From Burkholderiales bacterium (GTDB lineage Bacteria; Pseudomonadota; Gammaproteobacteria; Burkholderiales; Burkholderiaceae_C): a stretch of 64,000 nt of DNA. Below the pieces are notes generated by a model, which saw only the letters and a list, made by a program, of their open reading frames with translations, made no database searches and was not told the DNA's origin. This document shows, one piece after another, positions 54,224-64,000 of this stretch. Made by a program: the position numbers and the translations under genes. The DNA is taken from NCBI GenBank assembly GCA_019509985.1, contig JAEKLF010000040.1, positions 20,693 to 84,692 on the forward strand, given 5' to 3'. Each line of letters starts with the position of its first letter. Within the stretch, counting starts at the first letter, position 1.

Positions 54224-56887
54224 ATGACCCAGTTCGCCAAGGAAACCCTGCCGATCAGCCTTGAGGAGGAGATGCGCCGCTCCTACCTCGATTACGCGAT
54301 GAGCGTGATCGTCGGCCGGGCGCTGCCCGATGCACGAGACGGGCTGAAGCCTGTGCACCGCCGTGTGCTGTTCGCGATGCACGAGTTGAACAACGACTGG
54401 AACCGGCCCTACAAGAAGTCGGCCCGTATCGTTGGCGACGTCATCGGTAAATACCATCCGCATGGAGATACCGCGGTCTACGACACCATCGTGCGTATGG
54501 CCCAGGATTTTTCCCTGCGCCACATGCTGGTGGATGGCCAAGGCAATTTCGGTTCGGTCGACGGCGACAACGCCGCTGCGATGCGTTACACGGAAATTCG
54601 TCTGGACAAGATTGCTCACGAAATGTTGGCCGATATCGACAAGGAAACCGTCGATTTCGGACCGAATTACGACGGCAGTGAAAAAGAACCCCTGGTTTTG
54701 CCGACACGGCTGCCGAATCTGCTCGTCAACGGCGCATCCGGCATTGCGGTCGGCATGGCCACCAATATCCCGCCGCACAACCTCAACGAGGTCGTCGATG
54801 CCTGCCTGTTCGCGCTGAAGAACCCGGAGTGCACCGTCGATGAGCTGATGGAGATCATCCCGGCGCCCGACTTTCCGACCGCCGGCATCATTTACGGCCT
54901 GGCTGGTGTGCGCGACGGCTACCGCACCGGGCGCGGCCGCGTCGTGATGCGTGCCAAGGTGCATTTCGAGGACATCGACAAGGGCTCGCGCCAGTCGATC
55001 ATCGTTGACGAGATCCCCTACCAGGTCAACAAGAAGACCCTGCTCGAGCGCATCGCCGAACTGGTGCACGAGAAGAAGATCGAGGGCATCAGCCACATCC
55101 AGGACGAGTCGGACAAGTCCGGCATGCGCGTCGTCATCGAGCTCAAGCGCGGCGAAGTGCCCGAAGTGGTGCTGAACAACCTCTACAAGCAGACGCAGCT
55201 GCAGGACAGCTTCGGCATGAACATGGTGGCCCTCATCGATGGCCAGCCCAAGCTCTGCAATCTGCGCGACATGGTCGTCGTGTTCCTGGAGCACCGCCGC
55301 GAGGTGGTGACCCGCCGCACGATCTACGAACTGCGCAAGGCCCGCGAGCGCGGCCACGTGCTGGAAGGCCTGGCCGTTGCGCTGGCCAACATCGACGAGT
55401 TCATCGAGACCATCAAGACCTCGCCGACGCCGCCGGTCGCCAAGGCGGCGCTGATGGCCAAGAGCTGGGATTCGTCGCTGGTACGCGAGATGCTGACCCG
55501 CGCCGAAGGCCAGACGCCCGGCGGCCGCGCCGCCTTCCGTCCCGAAGGCCTGGAGCCCGAGTACGGCATGCAGACCGACGGCCTGTACCGCCTGTCCGAT
55601 TCACAGGCCAGCGAAATCCTGCAGATGCGCCTGCAACGCCTGACCGGCCTGGAGCAGGACAAGATCGTCGGCGAGTACAAGGATGTGATGTCGCAGATCG
55701 CCGACCTGCTGGACATACTGGCCACGCCGGCCCGCGTGACGACCATCATCAGCGACGAGCTGGTGCAGCTGAAGACCGAGTTCGGCCAGACCAAGATTGG
55801 CGCGCGCCGCAGCGTCATCGAGCACAACGCGCAGGAGCTGGGCACCGAGGATCTGATCACGCCGACCGACATGGTCGTCACGCTCTCGCACACCGGCTAT
55901 ATCAAGAGCCAGGCGCTGAGCGAATACCGCGCGCAAAAGCGCGGCGGCCGCGGCAAGCAGGCCACGCAGACCAAGGATGACGATTGGGTCGACCAGCTCT
56001 TCATCGCCAACACGCATGACTGGCTGCTGTGTTTCTCCAACCGCGGCCGCGTCTACTGGCTCAAGGTCTGGGAAGTGCCGCAGGGTTCGCGCAATTCGCG
56101 CGGCAAGCCCATCGTCAACATGTTCCCGCTGCAGGCCGACGAGAAGATCACCGTCGTGCTGGCGCTGACCGGCGAGTTCCGCACCTTCCCTGAAGATCAC
56201 TTCATCTTCATGGCCACGGCCATGGGCACGGTCAAGAAGACCTCGCTGAAGGACTTCAGCAATCCGCGCAAGGCCGGCATCATTTCCGTCGATCTGGACG
56301 AAGGCGACCATCTCATCGGCGCCGCACTGACCGACGGCCACCACGACGTGATGCTGTTCAGCGATGGCGGCAAGGCCGTGCGCTTCGACGAGGACGACGT
56401 TCGCCCCATGGGCCGCACTGCCCGCGGCGTGCGCGGCATGATGCTCGAGCCCGACCAGCGCCTGATCGCCATGCTGGTGGCGGAAGACGAAACCCAGAGC
56501 GTGCTGACCGCCACCGAAAACGGCTTCGGCAAGCGCACCAGCATCGTCGAGTACACCCGCCATGGCCGCGGCACCAAGGGCATGATCGCCATCCAGCAGA
56601 GCGAGCGCAACGGCCGCGTCGTCGCCGCGACACTGGTGCGCCCCGAGGACGAGATCATGCTGATCACCGACAAGGGCGTGCTCGTGCGCACCCGCGTCAG
56701 CGAGATCCGCGAACTCGGCCGAGCGACGCAGGGCGTCACGCTGATCGCGCTGGACGATGGCAGCAAGCTGTCCGGCCTGCAGCGCATCGTCGAGAACGAC
56801 GCGAACGAAACCAACGAAGCCGATGCCGCAGCCGAACCCGGTGAAGTCGGCCCGACCGATGAATCCTCCGAAGCCCCCAAGGACTGA
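54224..56887 (+). CDS. gyrA: DNA gyrase subunit A
   Basis: 887 residues from the ATG at 54224 ([10 protein letters not shown]); an earlier ATG at 54194 would add ten non-conserved residues. Gyrase introduces negative supercoils; GyrA cuts and rejoins DNA. The active Tyr122 is in [10 protein letters not shown]. The quinolone-resistance region [16 protein letters not shown] has Thr at the E. coli Ser83 position and Asp at 87; Ser-to-Thr is a mild natural difference. The GyrA-box-like [12 protein letters not shown] and C-terminal beta-pinwheel blades follow. A short acidic tail ([16 protein letters not shown]) ends the protein. The next gene begins one base after its stop. Confidence 0.97.
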   Translation: MTQFAKETLPISLEEEMRRSYLDYAMSVIVGRALPDARDGLKPVHRRVLFAMHELNNDWNRPYKKSARIVGDVIGKYHPHGDTAVYDTIVRMAQDFSLRHMLVDGQGNFGSVDGDNAAAMRYTEIRLDKIAHEMLADIDKETVDFGPNYDGSEKEPLVLPTRLPNLLVNGASGIAVGMATNIPPHNLNEVVDACLFALKNPECTVDELMEIIPAPDFPTAGIIYGLAGVRDGYRTGRGRVVMRAKVHFEDIDKGSRQSIIVDEIPYQVNKKTLLERIAELVHEKKIEGISHIQDESDKSGMRVVIELKRGEVPEVVLNNLYKQTQLQDSFGMNMVALIDGQPKLCNLRDMVVVFLEHRREVVTRRTIYELRKARERGHVLEGLAVALANIDEFIETIKTSPTPPVAKAALMAKSWDSSLVREMLTRAEGQTPGGRAAFRPEGLEPEYGMQTDGLYRLSDSQASEILQMRLQRLTGLEQDKIVGEYKDVMSQIADLLDILATPARVTTIISDELVQLKTEFGQTKIGARRSVIEHNAQELGTEDLITPTDMVVTLSHTGYIKSQALSEYRAQKRGGRGKQATQTKDDDWVDQLFIANTHDWLLCFSNRGRVYWLKVWEVPQGSRNSRGKPIVNMFPLQADEKITVVLALTGEFRTFPEDHFIFMATAMGTVKKTSLKDFSNPRKAGIISVDLDEGDHLIGAALTDGHHDVMLFSDGGKAVRFDEDDVRPMGRTARGVRGMMLEPDQRLIAMLVAEDETQSVLTATENGFGKRTSIVEYTRHGRGTKGMIAIQQSERNGRVVAATLVRPEDEIMLITDKGVLVRTRVSEIRELGRATQGVTLIALDDGSKLSGLQRIVENDANETNEADAAAEPGEVGPTDESSEAPKD

Positions 56888-56888
56888 C

Positions 56889-57476
56889 ATGACTTCTCGC
56901 AAGCTGGGCGTGGCCCTGGCGCTTTCTCTCGCGCTGGCTGCCGGTGCCGCCGCCGCCGATCCCTCGCCGGCCAAGAAGGCGCTGATCGACAAGATCGTCA
57001 AACTGCAGCAGCAGGGGCTGGCCGAAGGCCTGGCCAACAACATCGTCCAGGGCCCACTGCCCCAGCTGATGCAGGCCGGCCGCACCGCCTTGCAGCAACT
57101 GCCGGCCGAGAAGCGCGAGGCGACGGCCAAGGCCATGGACGCCGAGCTGAAGAAGTTCGTCGAGGAGAACGTCGCCTACGTGCGGGACAAGGCCTCGCAG
57201 GCCGTGCCGGCCACGGCTTCGGCGCTGCTGGATGAACGCTTCAACGAGGACGAACTGAAGCAGATCGTGGCGTGGGCAGAATCACCGGTCAGCCAGAAGT
57301 TCGGCCTCGCCAGCGTCGAGCTGCAGAAGGCGGTCGCGCAGAAGGTGATGACCGAAGCCGCACCGACACTCGAGGCCCGCCTGAAGACCCTGCAAGCGAC
57401 CCTCGCCAAGCAACTCGGCATCCAGCCCGCGCCGGCCGCCGCTCCCAAGCCCGCCGCCTCCACGCCGAAGAAGTAG
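56889..57476 (+). CDS. DUF2059 secreted protein
   Basis: 195 residues. A signal peptide ([18 protein letters not shown], about 1-22) predicts export. The body is helical and carries the DUF2059 pattern [22 protein letters not shown], followed by a Lys/Ala-rich tail ([14 protein letters not shown]). The ATG at 56889 lies one base after the gyrA stop, implying coupled translation. The function of DUF2059 proteins is unknown; this gene commonly sits between gyrA and serC in Burkholderiales. Confidence 0.8.
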   Translation: MTSRKLGVALALSLALAAGAAAADPSPAKKALIDKIVKLQQQGLAEGLANNIVQGPLPQLMQAGRTALQQLPAEKREATAKAMDAELKKFVEENVAYVRDKASQAVPATASALLDERFNEDELKQIVAWAESPVSQKFGLASVELQKAVAQKVMTEAAPTLEARLKTLQATLAKQLGIQPAPAAAPKPAASTPKK

Positions 57477-57489
57477 CCCTTCGATCTCG

Positions 57490-58590
57490 ATGACCTCTCC
57501 GCGCCCGTTCAACTTCTCCCCCGGCCCCGCCACCCTGCCCGAACCCGTGTTGCGGCAGGTGGCGGCCGAAATGCTGGACTGGCAGGGCAGCGGCATGAGC
57601 GTCATGGAGATGAGCCACCGCGGCAGGGAGTTCATCTCGATCGCCGAGCGCGCCGAGGCGGACCTGCGCGAGCTGCTCGCGGTGCCGGCCAACTTCCGCA
57701 TCCTCTTCATGCAGGGCGGCGGCCTGGGCGAGAACGCCATCGTGCCGATGAACCTCAGCCGCGGCAGCAAGGTGGACATGGTCGTCACCGGGTCGTGGTC
57801 GCGCAAGAGCGCGGCCGAGGCGCGCCGCTATGCCGACGTGCAGATCGCCGCCGACATCGGCGCCAGCCACACCATCCCGGGCGACTGGCGGCTGCGCAGC
57901 GACGCGGCCTATGTCCACGTCTGCACCAACGAGACCATCGACGGCGTCGAGTTCCATGAGCTGCCTGACCTGGCAGCGCTGGGCAGCCCCGCCCCGCTCG
58001 TCATCGACTGCTCCTCCCACCTGCTGTCGCGCCCCATCGACTGGAGCCGCGTCGGCCTGGCCTTCGGCGGCGCACAGAAGAACATCGGCCCGGCCGGGCT
58101 GACGCTCGTGTTCGTGCGCGACGACCTGCTCGGCCACGCGCTGGACATCTGCCCCACCGCCTTCAACTACCAGACCGTGGCAGCCGCCCAGTCCATGTAC
58201 AACACGCCGCCGACCTTTGCGATCTATGTCGCCGGCCTCGTGTTCCAGTGGGTCAAGAGCCTGGCTTACGCCGGCAAGCGCGGCCTCGCAGCCATTGAGC
58301 AGCGCAATGTCGACAAGGCCGCCCTGCTCTACGCCGCGCTGGATGCGTCTGGTTTCTACGAGAACCGCGTCGACGCCAGCTGCCGCTCGCGCATGAACGT
58401 GCCCTTCTTCCTGGGCAACGAGGCGCTCAACGACCGCTTCCTCGCCGAAGCCAAGACCGCCGGCCTGCTGCAGCTCAAGGGCCACAAGTCGGTGGGCGGC
58501 ATGCGCGCCTCCATCTACAACGCAATGCCGCTGGAGGGCGTCGAAACCCTGGTCGCATTCCTGAAGGACTTCGAGGCCCGCCATGGCTGA
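57490..58590 (+). CDS. serC: phosphoserine aminotransferase
   Basis: 366 residues, cytoplasmic PLP enzyme making 3-phosphoserine from 3-phosphohydroxypyruvate in serine synthesis, and acting in pyridoxal phosphate synthesis. It opens [17 protein letters not shown]; contains MSHRGREF, the substrate-phosphate loop and the PLP Lys197 in [13 protein letters not shown]; and ends [19 protein letters not shown], all standard for SerC. Length is normal. Its stop overlaps the pheA start by 8 bp. Confidence 0.96.
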   Translation: MTSPRPFNFSPGPATLPEPVLRQVAAEMLDWQGSGMSVMEMSHRGREFISIAERAEADLRELLAVPANFRILFMQGGGLGENAIVPMNLSRGSKVDMVVTGSWSRKSAAEARRYADVQIAADIGASHTIPGDWRLRSDAAYVHVCTNETIDGVEFHELPDLAALGSPAPLVIDCSSHLLSRPIDWSRVGLAFGGAQKNIGPAGLTLVFVRDDLLGHALDICPTAFNYQTVAAAQSMYNTPPTFAIYVAGLVFQWVKSLAYAGKRGLAAIEQRNVDKAALLYAALDASGFYENRVDASCRSRMNVPFFLGNEALNDRFLAEAKTAGLLQLKGHKSVGGMRASIYNAMPLEGVETLVAFLKDFEARHG

Positions 58591-59758
58591 ACCCGTTGCC
58601 TCGCAGGCGCTGCTTGCGCTGCGCGACCAGATCGACGGCCTGGACCGCCAGCTGCTCGACCTGCTGAACCAGCGCGCCCACGTGGCCGAACAAGTCGGCG
58701 AGATCAAGCGCGCCGAGGGCACACCCTTCTTCCGCCCCGACCGGGTCGCCCAGGTCATCGAGAAGATCCGCGCCGCCAACCCCGGCCCGCTGAAAGGCGA
58801 GCACGTGGCCGCCATCTGGCGCGAGATCATGTCTGCCTGCCTGGCGCTGGAGTCGCCGCAGCGCGTCGCCGTGCTGGGCCCCGTCGGCACCTTCTGCGAG
58901 CAGGCGGCCATCGAATACTTCGGCGGCGCGGCCGACCTGGTCTATTGCGCCAACTTCGACGAGGTCTTCCACGCCACGGCCAGCGGCAGCGCGCAGTTCG
59001 GCGTCGTCGGTGTCGAGAACATGACCGAGGGCGTCGTCACGCGCTCGCTGGACCTGTTCTTGCATACCCCTTGCCATGTCGTCGGCGAGGTGTCCCTGTT
59101 GATCCGCCACAACCTGATGCGCAAGGAGCCGGGGCCAGCGCCGGGCCGCTCCCAAGCTGGCCCGGCCCCCTCGGGGGGTGGCGCTGGTACGCCGGCGCCT
59201 GGGGGCCAGGGGCTTCACGGCATCGAGGCCGTGCTCGCGCATCCACAGGCGCTCGCGCAGTGCCAGAACTGGCTCAACAAGCACCTGCCCGACGTCGAAC
59301 GCCGCGCCGTGTCCAGCAATGCCGAAGGCTCGCGCCTGGCCGCCACCAACCCGGCCTGGGCGGCACTGGGCAGCGAGCGCGCGTCGACGCTGTTCGGCCT
59401 GCACATCACCGCCCACGCCATCCAGGATGAGGCCTACAACCGCACGCGCTTCGCCGTCATCTGCCTGCCGCAGACCATGGCGACGCCGCCGGTCACAGGC
59501 CGCGACTGCACCAGCCTGGTGGTCTCGGTGCCCAACCGACCCGGCGCGATGCACGACCTGCTCGTGCCGCTGAAGACACACGGTGTGTCCATGACACGCC
59601 TGGAGTCCCGCCCCGCCCGTACCGGCCAGTGGGACTACTACTTCTACATCGACCTCGACGGCCACCCCAGCCAGCCTCACGTTGCGGCCGCGCTGGCCGA
59701 GTTGCGCGAGCTCTGCGCCTTCTTCAAGATGCTTGGCGCTTACCCCGTCAAGAACTAG
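58583..59758 (+). CDS. pheA: bifunctional chorismate mutase / prephenate dehydratase (P-protein)
   Basis: 391 residues, phenylalanine branch of aromatic synthesis. The chorismate mutase AroQ domain (1-90) has [19 protein letters not shown]. The prephenate dehydratase domain (about 95-300) has [26 protein letters not shown] and the NRTRFAVI motif. The C-terminal ACT domain has [15 protein letters not shown] and LESRPAR, the Phe-binding site for feedback. Odd: residues ~181-211 are a Gly/Pro-rich insert ([19 protein letters not shown] onward) not found in the family, coming from a palindromic repeat inserted in frame. The insert is between secondary-structure elements, so activity may survive. 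Confidence 0.93.
   Translation: MAEPVASQALLALRDQIDGLDRQLLDLLNQRAHVAEQVGEIKRAEGTPFFRPDRVAQVIEKIRAANPGPLKGEHVAAIWREIMSACLALESPQRVAVLGPVGTFCEQAAIEYFGGAADLVYCANFDEVFHATASGSAQFGVVGVENMTEGVVTRSLDLFLHTPCHVVGEVSLLIRHNLMRKEPGPAPGRSQAGPAPSGGGAGTPAPGGQGLHGIEAVLAHPQALAQCQNWLNKHLPDVERRAVSSNAEGSRLAATNPAWAALGSERASTLFGLHITAHAIQDEAYNRTRFAVICLPQTMATPPVTGRDCTSLVVSVPNRPGAMHDLLVPLKTHGVSMTRLESRPARTGQWDYYFYIDLDGHPSQPHVAAALAELRELCAFFKMLGAYPVKN
59131..59187 (+). repeat. REP-like palindromic insert inside pheA
   Basis: Three nested dyads: CCAGCGCC (59135-59142) with GGCGCTGG (59180-59187); CCGGGCC (59141-59147) with GGCCCGG (59159-59165); and CCCCC-TC-GGGGG (59166-59177). GC content is far above even the local level. 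It looks like the intergenic palindromic repeats common in Comamonadaceae and relatives, here inside a coding frame. Confidence 0.65.
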
Positions 59759-59765
59759 GCTCGCC

Positions 59766-60662
59766 ATGTTCCAGCAGCTCGGCGTGATCGGATGCGGCCT
59801 GATGGGTGGCAGCTTCGCGCTGGCGATGAAGAAGGCCGGCCTGGTCAAGCGCGTGGTGGGCTACAGCAAGTCGCCCTCCACCACCGAGCAGGCCAAGAAG
59901 CTGGGCGTCATCGACGTCGCCGCCGAGTCCGCGCTGCTGGCCGTGTCGGGCTCGGACATCGTGCTGATCGCCGTGCCGGTGTCGGCCACCGAAAGCACCC
60001 TGAAGGCCATCCGCCACCTCGTCAATCCGGGCGTGCTCTTCATGGACGTGGGCTCGACGAAGTGCGACGTCATCGAAGCTGCGCGCCGCGCGCTCGGCGA
60101 CCGGTCCTCCAGCTTCGTGCCCTGCCACCCCATTGCCGGCAAGGAGTCGGGCGGCGTGCAGCATGCCGAGGCCACGCTCTACGAAGGCCGCCAGGTCATC
60201 CTGACGCCCCAGCCCTTCACCAACCCGCAGCTCGTGCAGCGCGCGACCGACGTCTGGTCGGCCCTCGGCGCCACGGTGCTGAAGATGCGGCCGCACAATC
60301 ACGACGCCGCCTTCGCCGCCGTCAGCCATCTGCCGCATCTGCTCGCCTTCGCCTACTTCCAGGCCATCGCCGAGCAGCCGGCCGCGCGCGACTACCTGAG
60401 CCTGGCCGGCCCGGGCTTTCGCGACTTCACGCGCATCGCCGCCGGCGAGCCCTCCGTCTGGCGCGACATCCTGCTGGCCAACAAGCATGAGGTGCTGGCC
60501 CAGTCCAAGCGCTTTCGCACCATGCTGGACCAGCTCGAAGCCCTGATCGAATCCGGCGACGCTGCCGGCCTGGAGGCCGCGTTGCGCCCCATTTCCGAAG
60601 GTCGCTCCGCCTGGGGCAATCCGCCCCCTGCTCCCCCTCCCGGCCGCCCGGCCGGCAAGTGA
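59766..60662 (+). CDS. tyrA: prephenate dehydrogenase
   Basis: 298 residues from the ATG at 59766, seven bases after the pheA stop. NAD(P)-dependent oxidative decarboxylation of prephenate in tyrosine synthesis. An N-terminal Rossmann fold has [13 protein letters not shown], then [10 protein letters not shown] and DVGSTK. The catalytic His lies in [11 protein letters not shown], and the helical dimer domain has [18 protein letters not shown] and [12 protein letters not shown]. No chorismate mutase or ACT domain is attached. Its TGA overlaps the ATG of aroA (TGATG pattern). Confidence 0.93.
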   Translation: MFQQLGVIGCGLMGGSFALAMKKAGLVKRVVGYSKSPSTTEQAKKLGVIDVAAESALLAVSGSDIVLIAVPVSATESTLKAIRHLVNPGVLFMDVGSTKCDVIEAARRALGDRSSSFVPCHPIAGKESGGVQHAEATLYEGRQVILTPQPFTNPQLVQRATDVWSALGATVLKMRPHNHDAAFAAVSHLPHLLAFAYFQAIAEQPAARDYLSLAGPGFRDFTRIAAGEPSVWRDILLANKHEVLAQSKRFRTMLDQLEALIESGDAAGLEAALRPISEGRSAWGNPPPAPPPGRPAGK

Positions 60663-62662
60663 TGTTCAAGATTCCCTTCCTCGACCTGCCGCCGCTGCGC
60701 GGCGCCGCAGGCACCGTGCGCCTGCCCGGCTCCAAGAGCATTTCCAACCGCGTGCTGCTGCTGGCCGCACTCAGCGAGGGCCGCACCGTCGTGCGCGACC
60801 TGCTGGCGTCTGACGACACCGCCGTCATGCTGGAGGCACTGAAGGCGCTGGGCTGCGGCGTGGCCCAGGACGGCGACACGGTCAGCATCGTCGGTCTGGG
60901 CGGCAAGCTGCTCGCCAAGCAGGCACAGCTGTTCCTGGGCAATGCCGGCACGGCGATGCGCCCGCTGACCGCCGCGCTGGCCGTTCTGGCCGCGACACAA
61001 GGCGGCAGCTTCGAGGTGTCCGGCGTCGCCCGCATGCACGAGCGGCCCATCGGCGACCTCGTGGACGCCCTGCGCGGCCTGGGCTGCAGCATCGAGGACC
61101 TCGGCCAGCCGGGCTACCCGCCGCTGCGCCTGCGCGGCCCCTCCACGCTGGCGCTCGGCACACCCGTGCGTGTGCGAGGCGACGTGTCCAGCCAATTCCT
61201 GACGGCGCTGCTGCTCGCCCTGCCGCTGGTCGCCGAGCGCGACATCCGCATCGAAGTCATCGGCGAGCTGATCTCCAAGCCCTACATCGAGATCACGCTG
61301 GCACTGCTGGCACGCTTCGGCATCGGCGTGAAACGCGAGGGCTGGCAGGCCTTCGTCATCCCGGCCGGCAGTCGCTATCGCTCGCCGGGTGAAATCTTTG
61401 TCGAAGGCGATGCGTCATCGGCGTCCTATTTCGTCGCGCTGGGTGCCATCGCGGCGATCGATGCGCCCATTCGCATCGAGGGTGTCGGCAGCGAGTCCCT
61501 GCAGGGCGACGTCCGTTTCATCGAGGCTGCCGCCGCCATGGGCGCCGTCGTGCAGGCCGGACCGAACTGGCTCGAAGTCCGGCGCGGTGCCTGGCCGCTC
61601 AAGGGCCTCACGCTGGACTGCAACCACATCCCCGACGCGGCGATGACGCTGGCTGTCATGGCGTTGTACGCCGACGGCCCGACGACGCTGACCAACATCG
61701 CCAGCTGGCGCGTCAAGGAGACCGACCGCATCGCCGCGATGGCCACCGAGCTGAAGAAGCTGGGCGCGCAAGTCGACGAAGGTCCGGACTGGATCCGCGT
61801 GCAGCCGCTGCGCGACTGGCAGGCCGCATCCATCCACACCTACGACGACCACCGCGTTGCGATGTGCTTCTCCTTGACCGCCTTCAACGGCCTGATCACC
61901 GATCGAGCGGTCTCGGTACGCATCCTCGAACCGCACTGCGTCGCCAAGACCTTTCCCGACTATTTCGAGACGCTGTTCGGCGTCGTCAGCGTGAACGCCG
62001 CCGATGTGCCCGTCATCACCATTGACGGCCCGACCGCCTCCGGCAAGGGCACGCTGGCGGACGAGGTTGGCAAGGCCCTGGGGTTTGGCGTGCTTGATTC
62101 CGGCGCGCTCTACCGTGTCACCGGCCTGGCCGCCCGCCGCGCCGGACTGGACCTGGATGACGGCGAAGCCGTCGCCGCCATCGTGCCGACGCTCGAACTG
62201 AGCTTTCGTGATGGACAAGTCTTCCTGGGCAAGGAAGACGTCAGCGCCCGGCTGCGCGCCGAAGCGACCGGGTTGCTTGCCTCCCAGGTGGCCGTGCACC
62301 CGCCGGTGCGCCGGGCCTTGCATCAGCTGCAACTGGATTTCCGCCGCCTGCCCGGCTTGGTGGCCGATGGCCGCGATATGGGCACCGCCATCTTCCCGGA
62401 TGCCGATCTGAAGGTCTTCCTGACCGCCAGCGCCGCCACGCGCGCCGAGCGTCGCTATAAGCAGTTGATTTCCAAGGGAATTTCGGCTAATATCAGCGGC
62501 TTGCGCGAAGATCTTGAGGCGCGGGACGAACGGGACAAGAACCGCTCGGCCTCGCCGCTTGAGCCCGCGCAGGACGCGCAGATGCTCGACAACTCGGCAT
62601 TGACCATCGAAGCCTCGGTGGATCAGGTGCTCGGTTGGTGGCAGCAGCGCCGGCCCTTTTGA
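60662..62662 (+). CDS. aroA-cmk: fused EPSP synthase / cytidylate kinase
   Basis: 666 residues from the ATG at 60662. Residues 1-443 are 3-phosphoshikimate 1-carboxyvinyltransferase (shikimate pathway): [31 protein letters not shown] and the second signature [19 protein letters not shown]. From ~448 a complete cytidylate kinase follows: P-loop [44 protein letters not shown] and [13 protein letters not shown]. The joint has almost no linker. Elsewhere the two are separate neighbouring genes (aroA-cmk-rpsA), so the fusion preserves the order. Such fusions are known in some betaproteobacteria. Confidence 0.95.
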   Translation: MFKIPFLDLPPLRGAAGTVRLPGSKSISNRVLLLAALSEGRTVVRDLLASDDTAVMLEALKALGCGVAQDGDTVSIVGLGGKLLAKQAQLFLGNAGTAMRPLTAALAVLAATQGGSFEVSGVARMHERPIGDLVDALRGLGCSIEDLGQPGYPPLRLRGPSTLALGTPVRVRGDVSSQFLTALLLALPLVAERDIRIEVIGELISKPYIEITLALLARFGIGVKREGWQAFVIPAGSRYRSPGEIFVEGDASSASYFVALGAIAAIDAPIRIEGVGSESLQGDVRFIEAAAAMGAVVQAGPNWLEVRRGAWPLKGLTLDCNHIPDAAMTLAVMALYADGPTTLTNIASWRVKETDRIAAMATELKKLGAQVDEGPDWIRVQPLRDWQAASIHTYDDHRVAMCFSLTAFNGLITDRAVSVRILEPHCVAKTFPDYFETLFGVVSVNAADVPVITIDGPTASGKGTLADEVGKALGFGVLDSGALYRVTGLAARRAGLDLDDGEAVAAIVPTLELSFRDGQVFLGKEDVSARLRAEATGLLASQVAVHPPVRRALHQLQLDFRRLPGLVADGRDMGTAIFPDADLKVFLTASAATRAERRYKQLISKGISANISGLREDLEARDERDKNRSASPLEPAQDAQMLDNSALTIEASVDQVLGWWQQRRPF

Positions 62663-62842
62663 TACTTCGTCTGACACAGCGTTACCCACGAAGCGTCAAA
62701 AGGACCCAGGCTTGAGAAGCCACGGCCCGCCGCCCTTCCCTCCGAACGTCAGTTCATCGAGGGCGACGATGTCAACAACTTAACCCGCAGCTCGTCTGCA
62801 CGCCGCGTCCGGGGCTCCCCGGCGCATCAGGATCCAATCAAC

Positions 62843-64000
62843 ATGTCCCAAACCCAAACCGCCGCTTCCGGCATGGAATCCTTCGCCGCCATGTTCGAGG
62901 AGTCGCTGCAGCGCTCCGACATGCGCGCTGGCGAAGTGATCTCGGCCGAAGTCGTTCGTGTCGAACACAACTTCGTCGTCGTCAACGCAGGCCTCAAGTC
63001 CGAAGCCTACGTGCCCATCGAAGAGTTCAAGAACGACCAGGGCGAACTGGAAGTCCAGGTCGGCGACTTCGTCTCCGTCGCCATCGACGCCATCGAAAAC
63101 GGCTACGGCGACACCATCCTGTCGCGCGACAAGGCCAAGCGCCTGGCCTCGTGGCTGAGCCTGGAAACGGCTCTGGAGTCCGGCGACTTCGTGACCGGCA
63201 CCGTCTCCGGCAAGGTCAAGGGCGGCCTGACCGTCCTCGTCAACGGCATCCGCGCCTTCCTGCCCGGCTCGCTGCTGGACACGCGCCCGGTGAAGGACAT
63301 GAGCCCGTTCGAGGGCAAGACCATGGAATTCAAGGTCATCAAGCTCGACCGCAAGCGCAACAACGTTGTGCTGTCGCGTCGTGCCGTGGTCGAAGCCTCC
63401 ATGGGTGAAGAGCGCGCCAAGCTGCTCGAAACGCTGTCCGAAGGCGCCATCGTCAACGGCGTGGTCAAGAACATCACCGAATACGGTGCGTTCGTGGACC
63501 TCGGCGGCATCGACGGCCTGCTGCACATCACCGACATGGCATGGCGCCGTGTCCGTCACCCGAGCGAAGTGGTGACGGTTGGCCAGGAACTGACCGCCAA
63601 GGTCCTGAAGTTCGACGCCGAGAAGAACCGCGTCTCGCTGGGCATCAAGCAGCTGGGCGACGACCCGTGGTTCGGCGTGGCCCGCCGCTACCCGACCGGC
63701 ACGCGCCTGTTCGGCAAGGTCACGAACATCGCCGACTACGGTGCGTTCGTCGAGATCGAGCCGGGCATCGAAGGCCTGGTGCACGTGTCTGAGATGGACT
63801 GGACCAACAAGAACATCGCCCCCCGCAAGCTGGTCTCGCTGGGCGACGAAGTCGAAGTGATGGTCCTGGAAATCGACGAAGACAAGCGTCGCATCTCCCT
63901 GGGCATGAAGCAGTGCAAGGCCAACCCGTGGGAAGAGTTCGCCGAGAACGTCAAGCGCGGCGACAAGGTCAAGGGCCCGGTCAAGTCGATCACCGACTTC
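62843..64000 (+). CDS. rpsA: 30S ribosomal protein S1, 3' end outside window
   Basis: First 386 residues of S1, the RNA-binding ribosomal protein needed to load most mRNAs. Starts [23 protein letters not shown]1 (OB-fold) repeats follow, with typical [24 protein letters not shown] and [25 protein letters not shown]. The window ends in the fifth repeat. The 180-bp leader after aroA-cmk has no clear Shine-Dalgarno, as is usual for rpsA, whose product autoregulates its own translation in enterics. Confidence 0.97.
   Translation, partial: MSQTQTAASGMESFAAMFEESLQRSDMRAGEVISAEVVRVEHNFVVVNAGLKSEAYVPIEEFKNDQGELEVQVGDFVSVAIDAIENGYGDTILSRDKAKRLASWLSLETALESGDFVTGTVSGKVKGGLTVLVNGIRAFLPGSLLDTRPVKDMSPFEGKTMEFKVIKLDRKRNNVVLSRRAVVEASMGEERAKLLETLSEGAIVNGVVKNITEYGAFVDLGGIDGLLHITDMAWRRVRHPSEVVTVGQELTAKVLKFDAEKNRVSLGIKQLGDDPWFGVARRYPTGTRLFGKVTNIADYGAFVEIEPGIEGLVHVSEMDWTNKNIAPRKLVSLGDEVEVMVLEIDEDKRRISLGMKQCKANPWEEFAENVKRGDKVKGPVKSITDF

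Noticed and set aside
59131..59187. CRISPR repeat or terminator in pheA
   Set aside because: No spacer-repeat periodicity and no T run; it is a nested palindrome within an open coding frame.

Overview
This is a high-GC chromosomal window from a betaproteobacterium, most likely Burkholderiales of the Rubrivivax/Roseateles/Leptothrix type. The pointers are a tmRNA tag reading ANDSTFALAA, a PEP-CTERM sorting signal, an aroA-cmk gene fusion and the gyrA-serC-pheA-tyrA-aroA-rpsA order. I did not run any search, so the genus is inference.

Layout. 1-2129 (+): the 3' part of an ammonium-transporter-like tandem fusion. 2130-2930: a decayed intergenic zone with an IS3-type transposase remnant and one copy of a ~100-bp repeat. 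2931-10735 (-): two large MalT/LAL-type LuxR regulators, an NTF2-like protein, a small heme-copper-oxidase-like membrane protein, a cupin and an IS5-type remnant. 10803-49236 (-): a compact run of seven co-directional genes. In transcription order they are tolC-like, a 9,824-residue giant surface protein, a cohesin-like PEP-CTERM protein, a GAF-HlyD adaptor, a PqqD-like/M50/HlyD fusion, a truncated SecA-like ATPase and a small periplasmic HlyD adaptor; the second LuxR regulator follows directly. Several of these genes overlap by ATGA or by 19 bp. 49237-50092: the leader and promoter zone with a strong dyad, an IS5-type transposase C-terminal remnant and the second copy of the ~100-bp repeat. 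50093-51951 (-): a tyrosine recombinase beside ssrA (tmRNA). 51965-64000: housekeeping chromosome, namely gph, a broken ubiG and ompA (-), then gyrA, a DUF2059 gene, serC, pheA, tyrA, a fused aroA-cmk and rpsA (+, cut by the window end).

How the genes may work together. The giant protein has no classical Sec signal but carries an N-terminal LEPR-XLL motif, long beta-strand and beta-helix repeat regions, a mid-protein RTX block, and a C-terminal cohesin-like plus dockerin-like pair. The genes around it supply an outer-membrane channel (TolC type), three adaptor (HlyD-type) modules, a membrane zinc-protease module with a PqqD-like domain, and a SecA-like motor. No ABC transporter is present. 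I propose that these genes form a dedicated export and display system for the giant protein, resembling type I secretion but driven by a SecA paralogue, with the small PEP-CTERM cohesin-like protein as a possible surface anchor. The proximity to an ssrA-linked integrase, IS remnants and a bracketing repeat suggests that the locus is accessory and acquired, but the second attachment site was not found.
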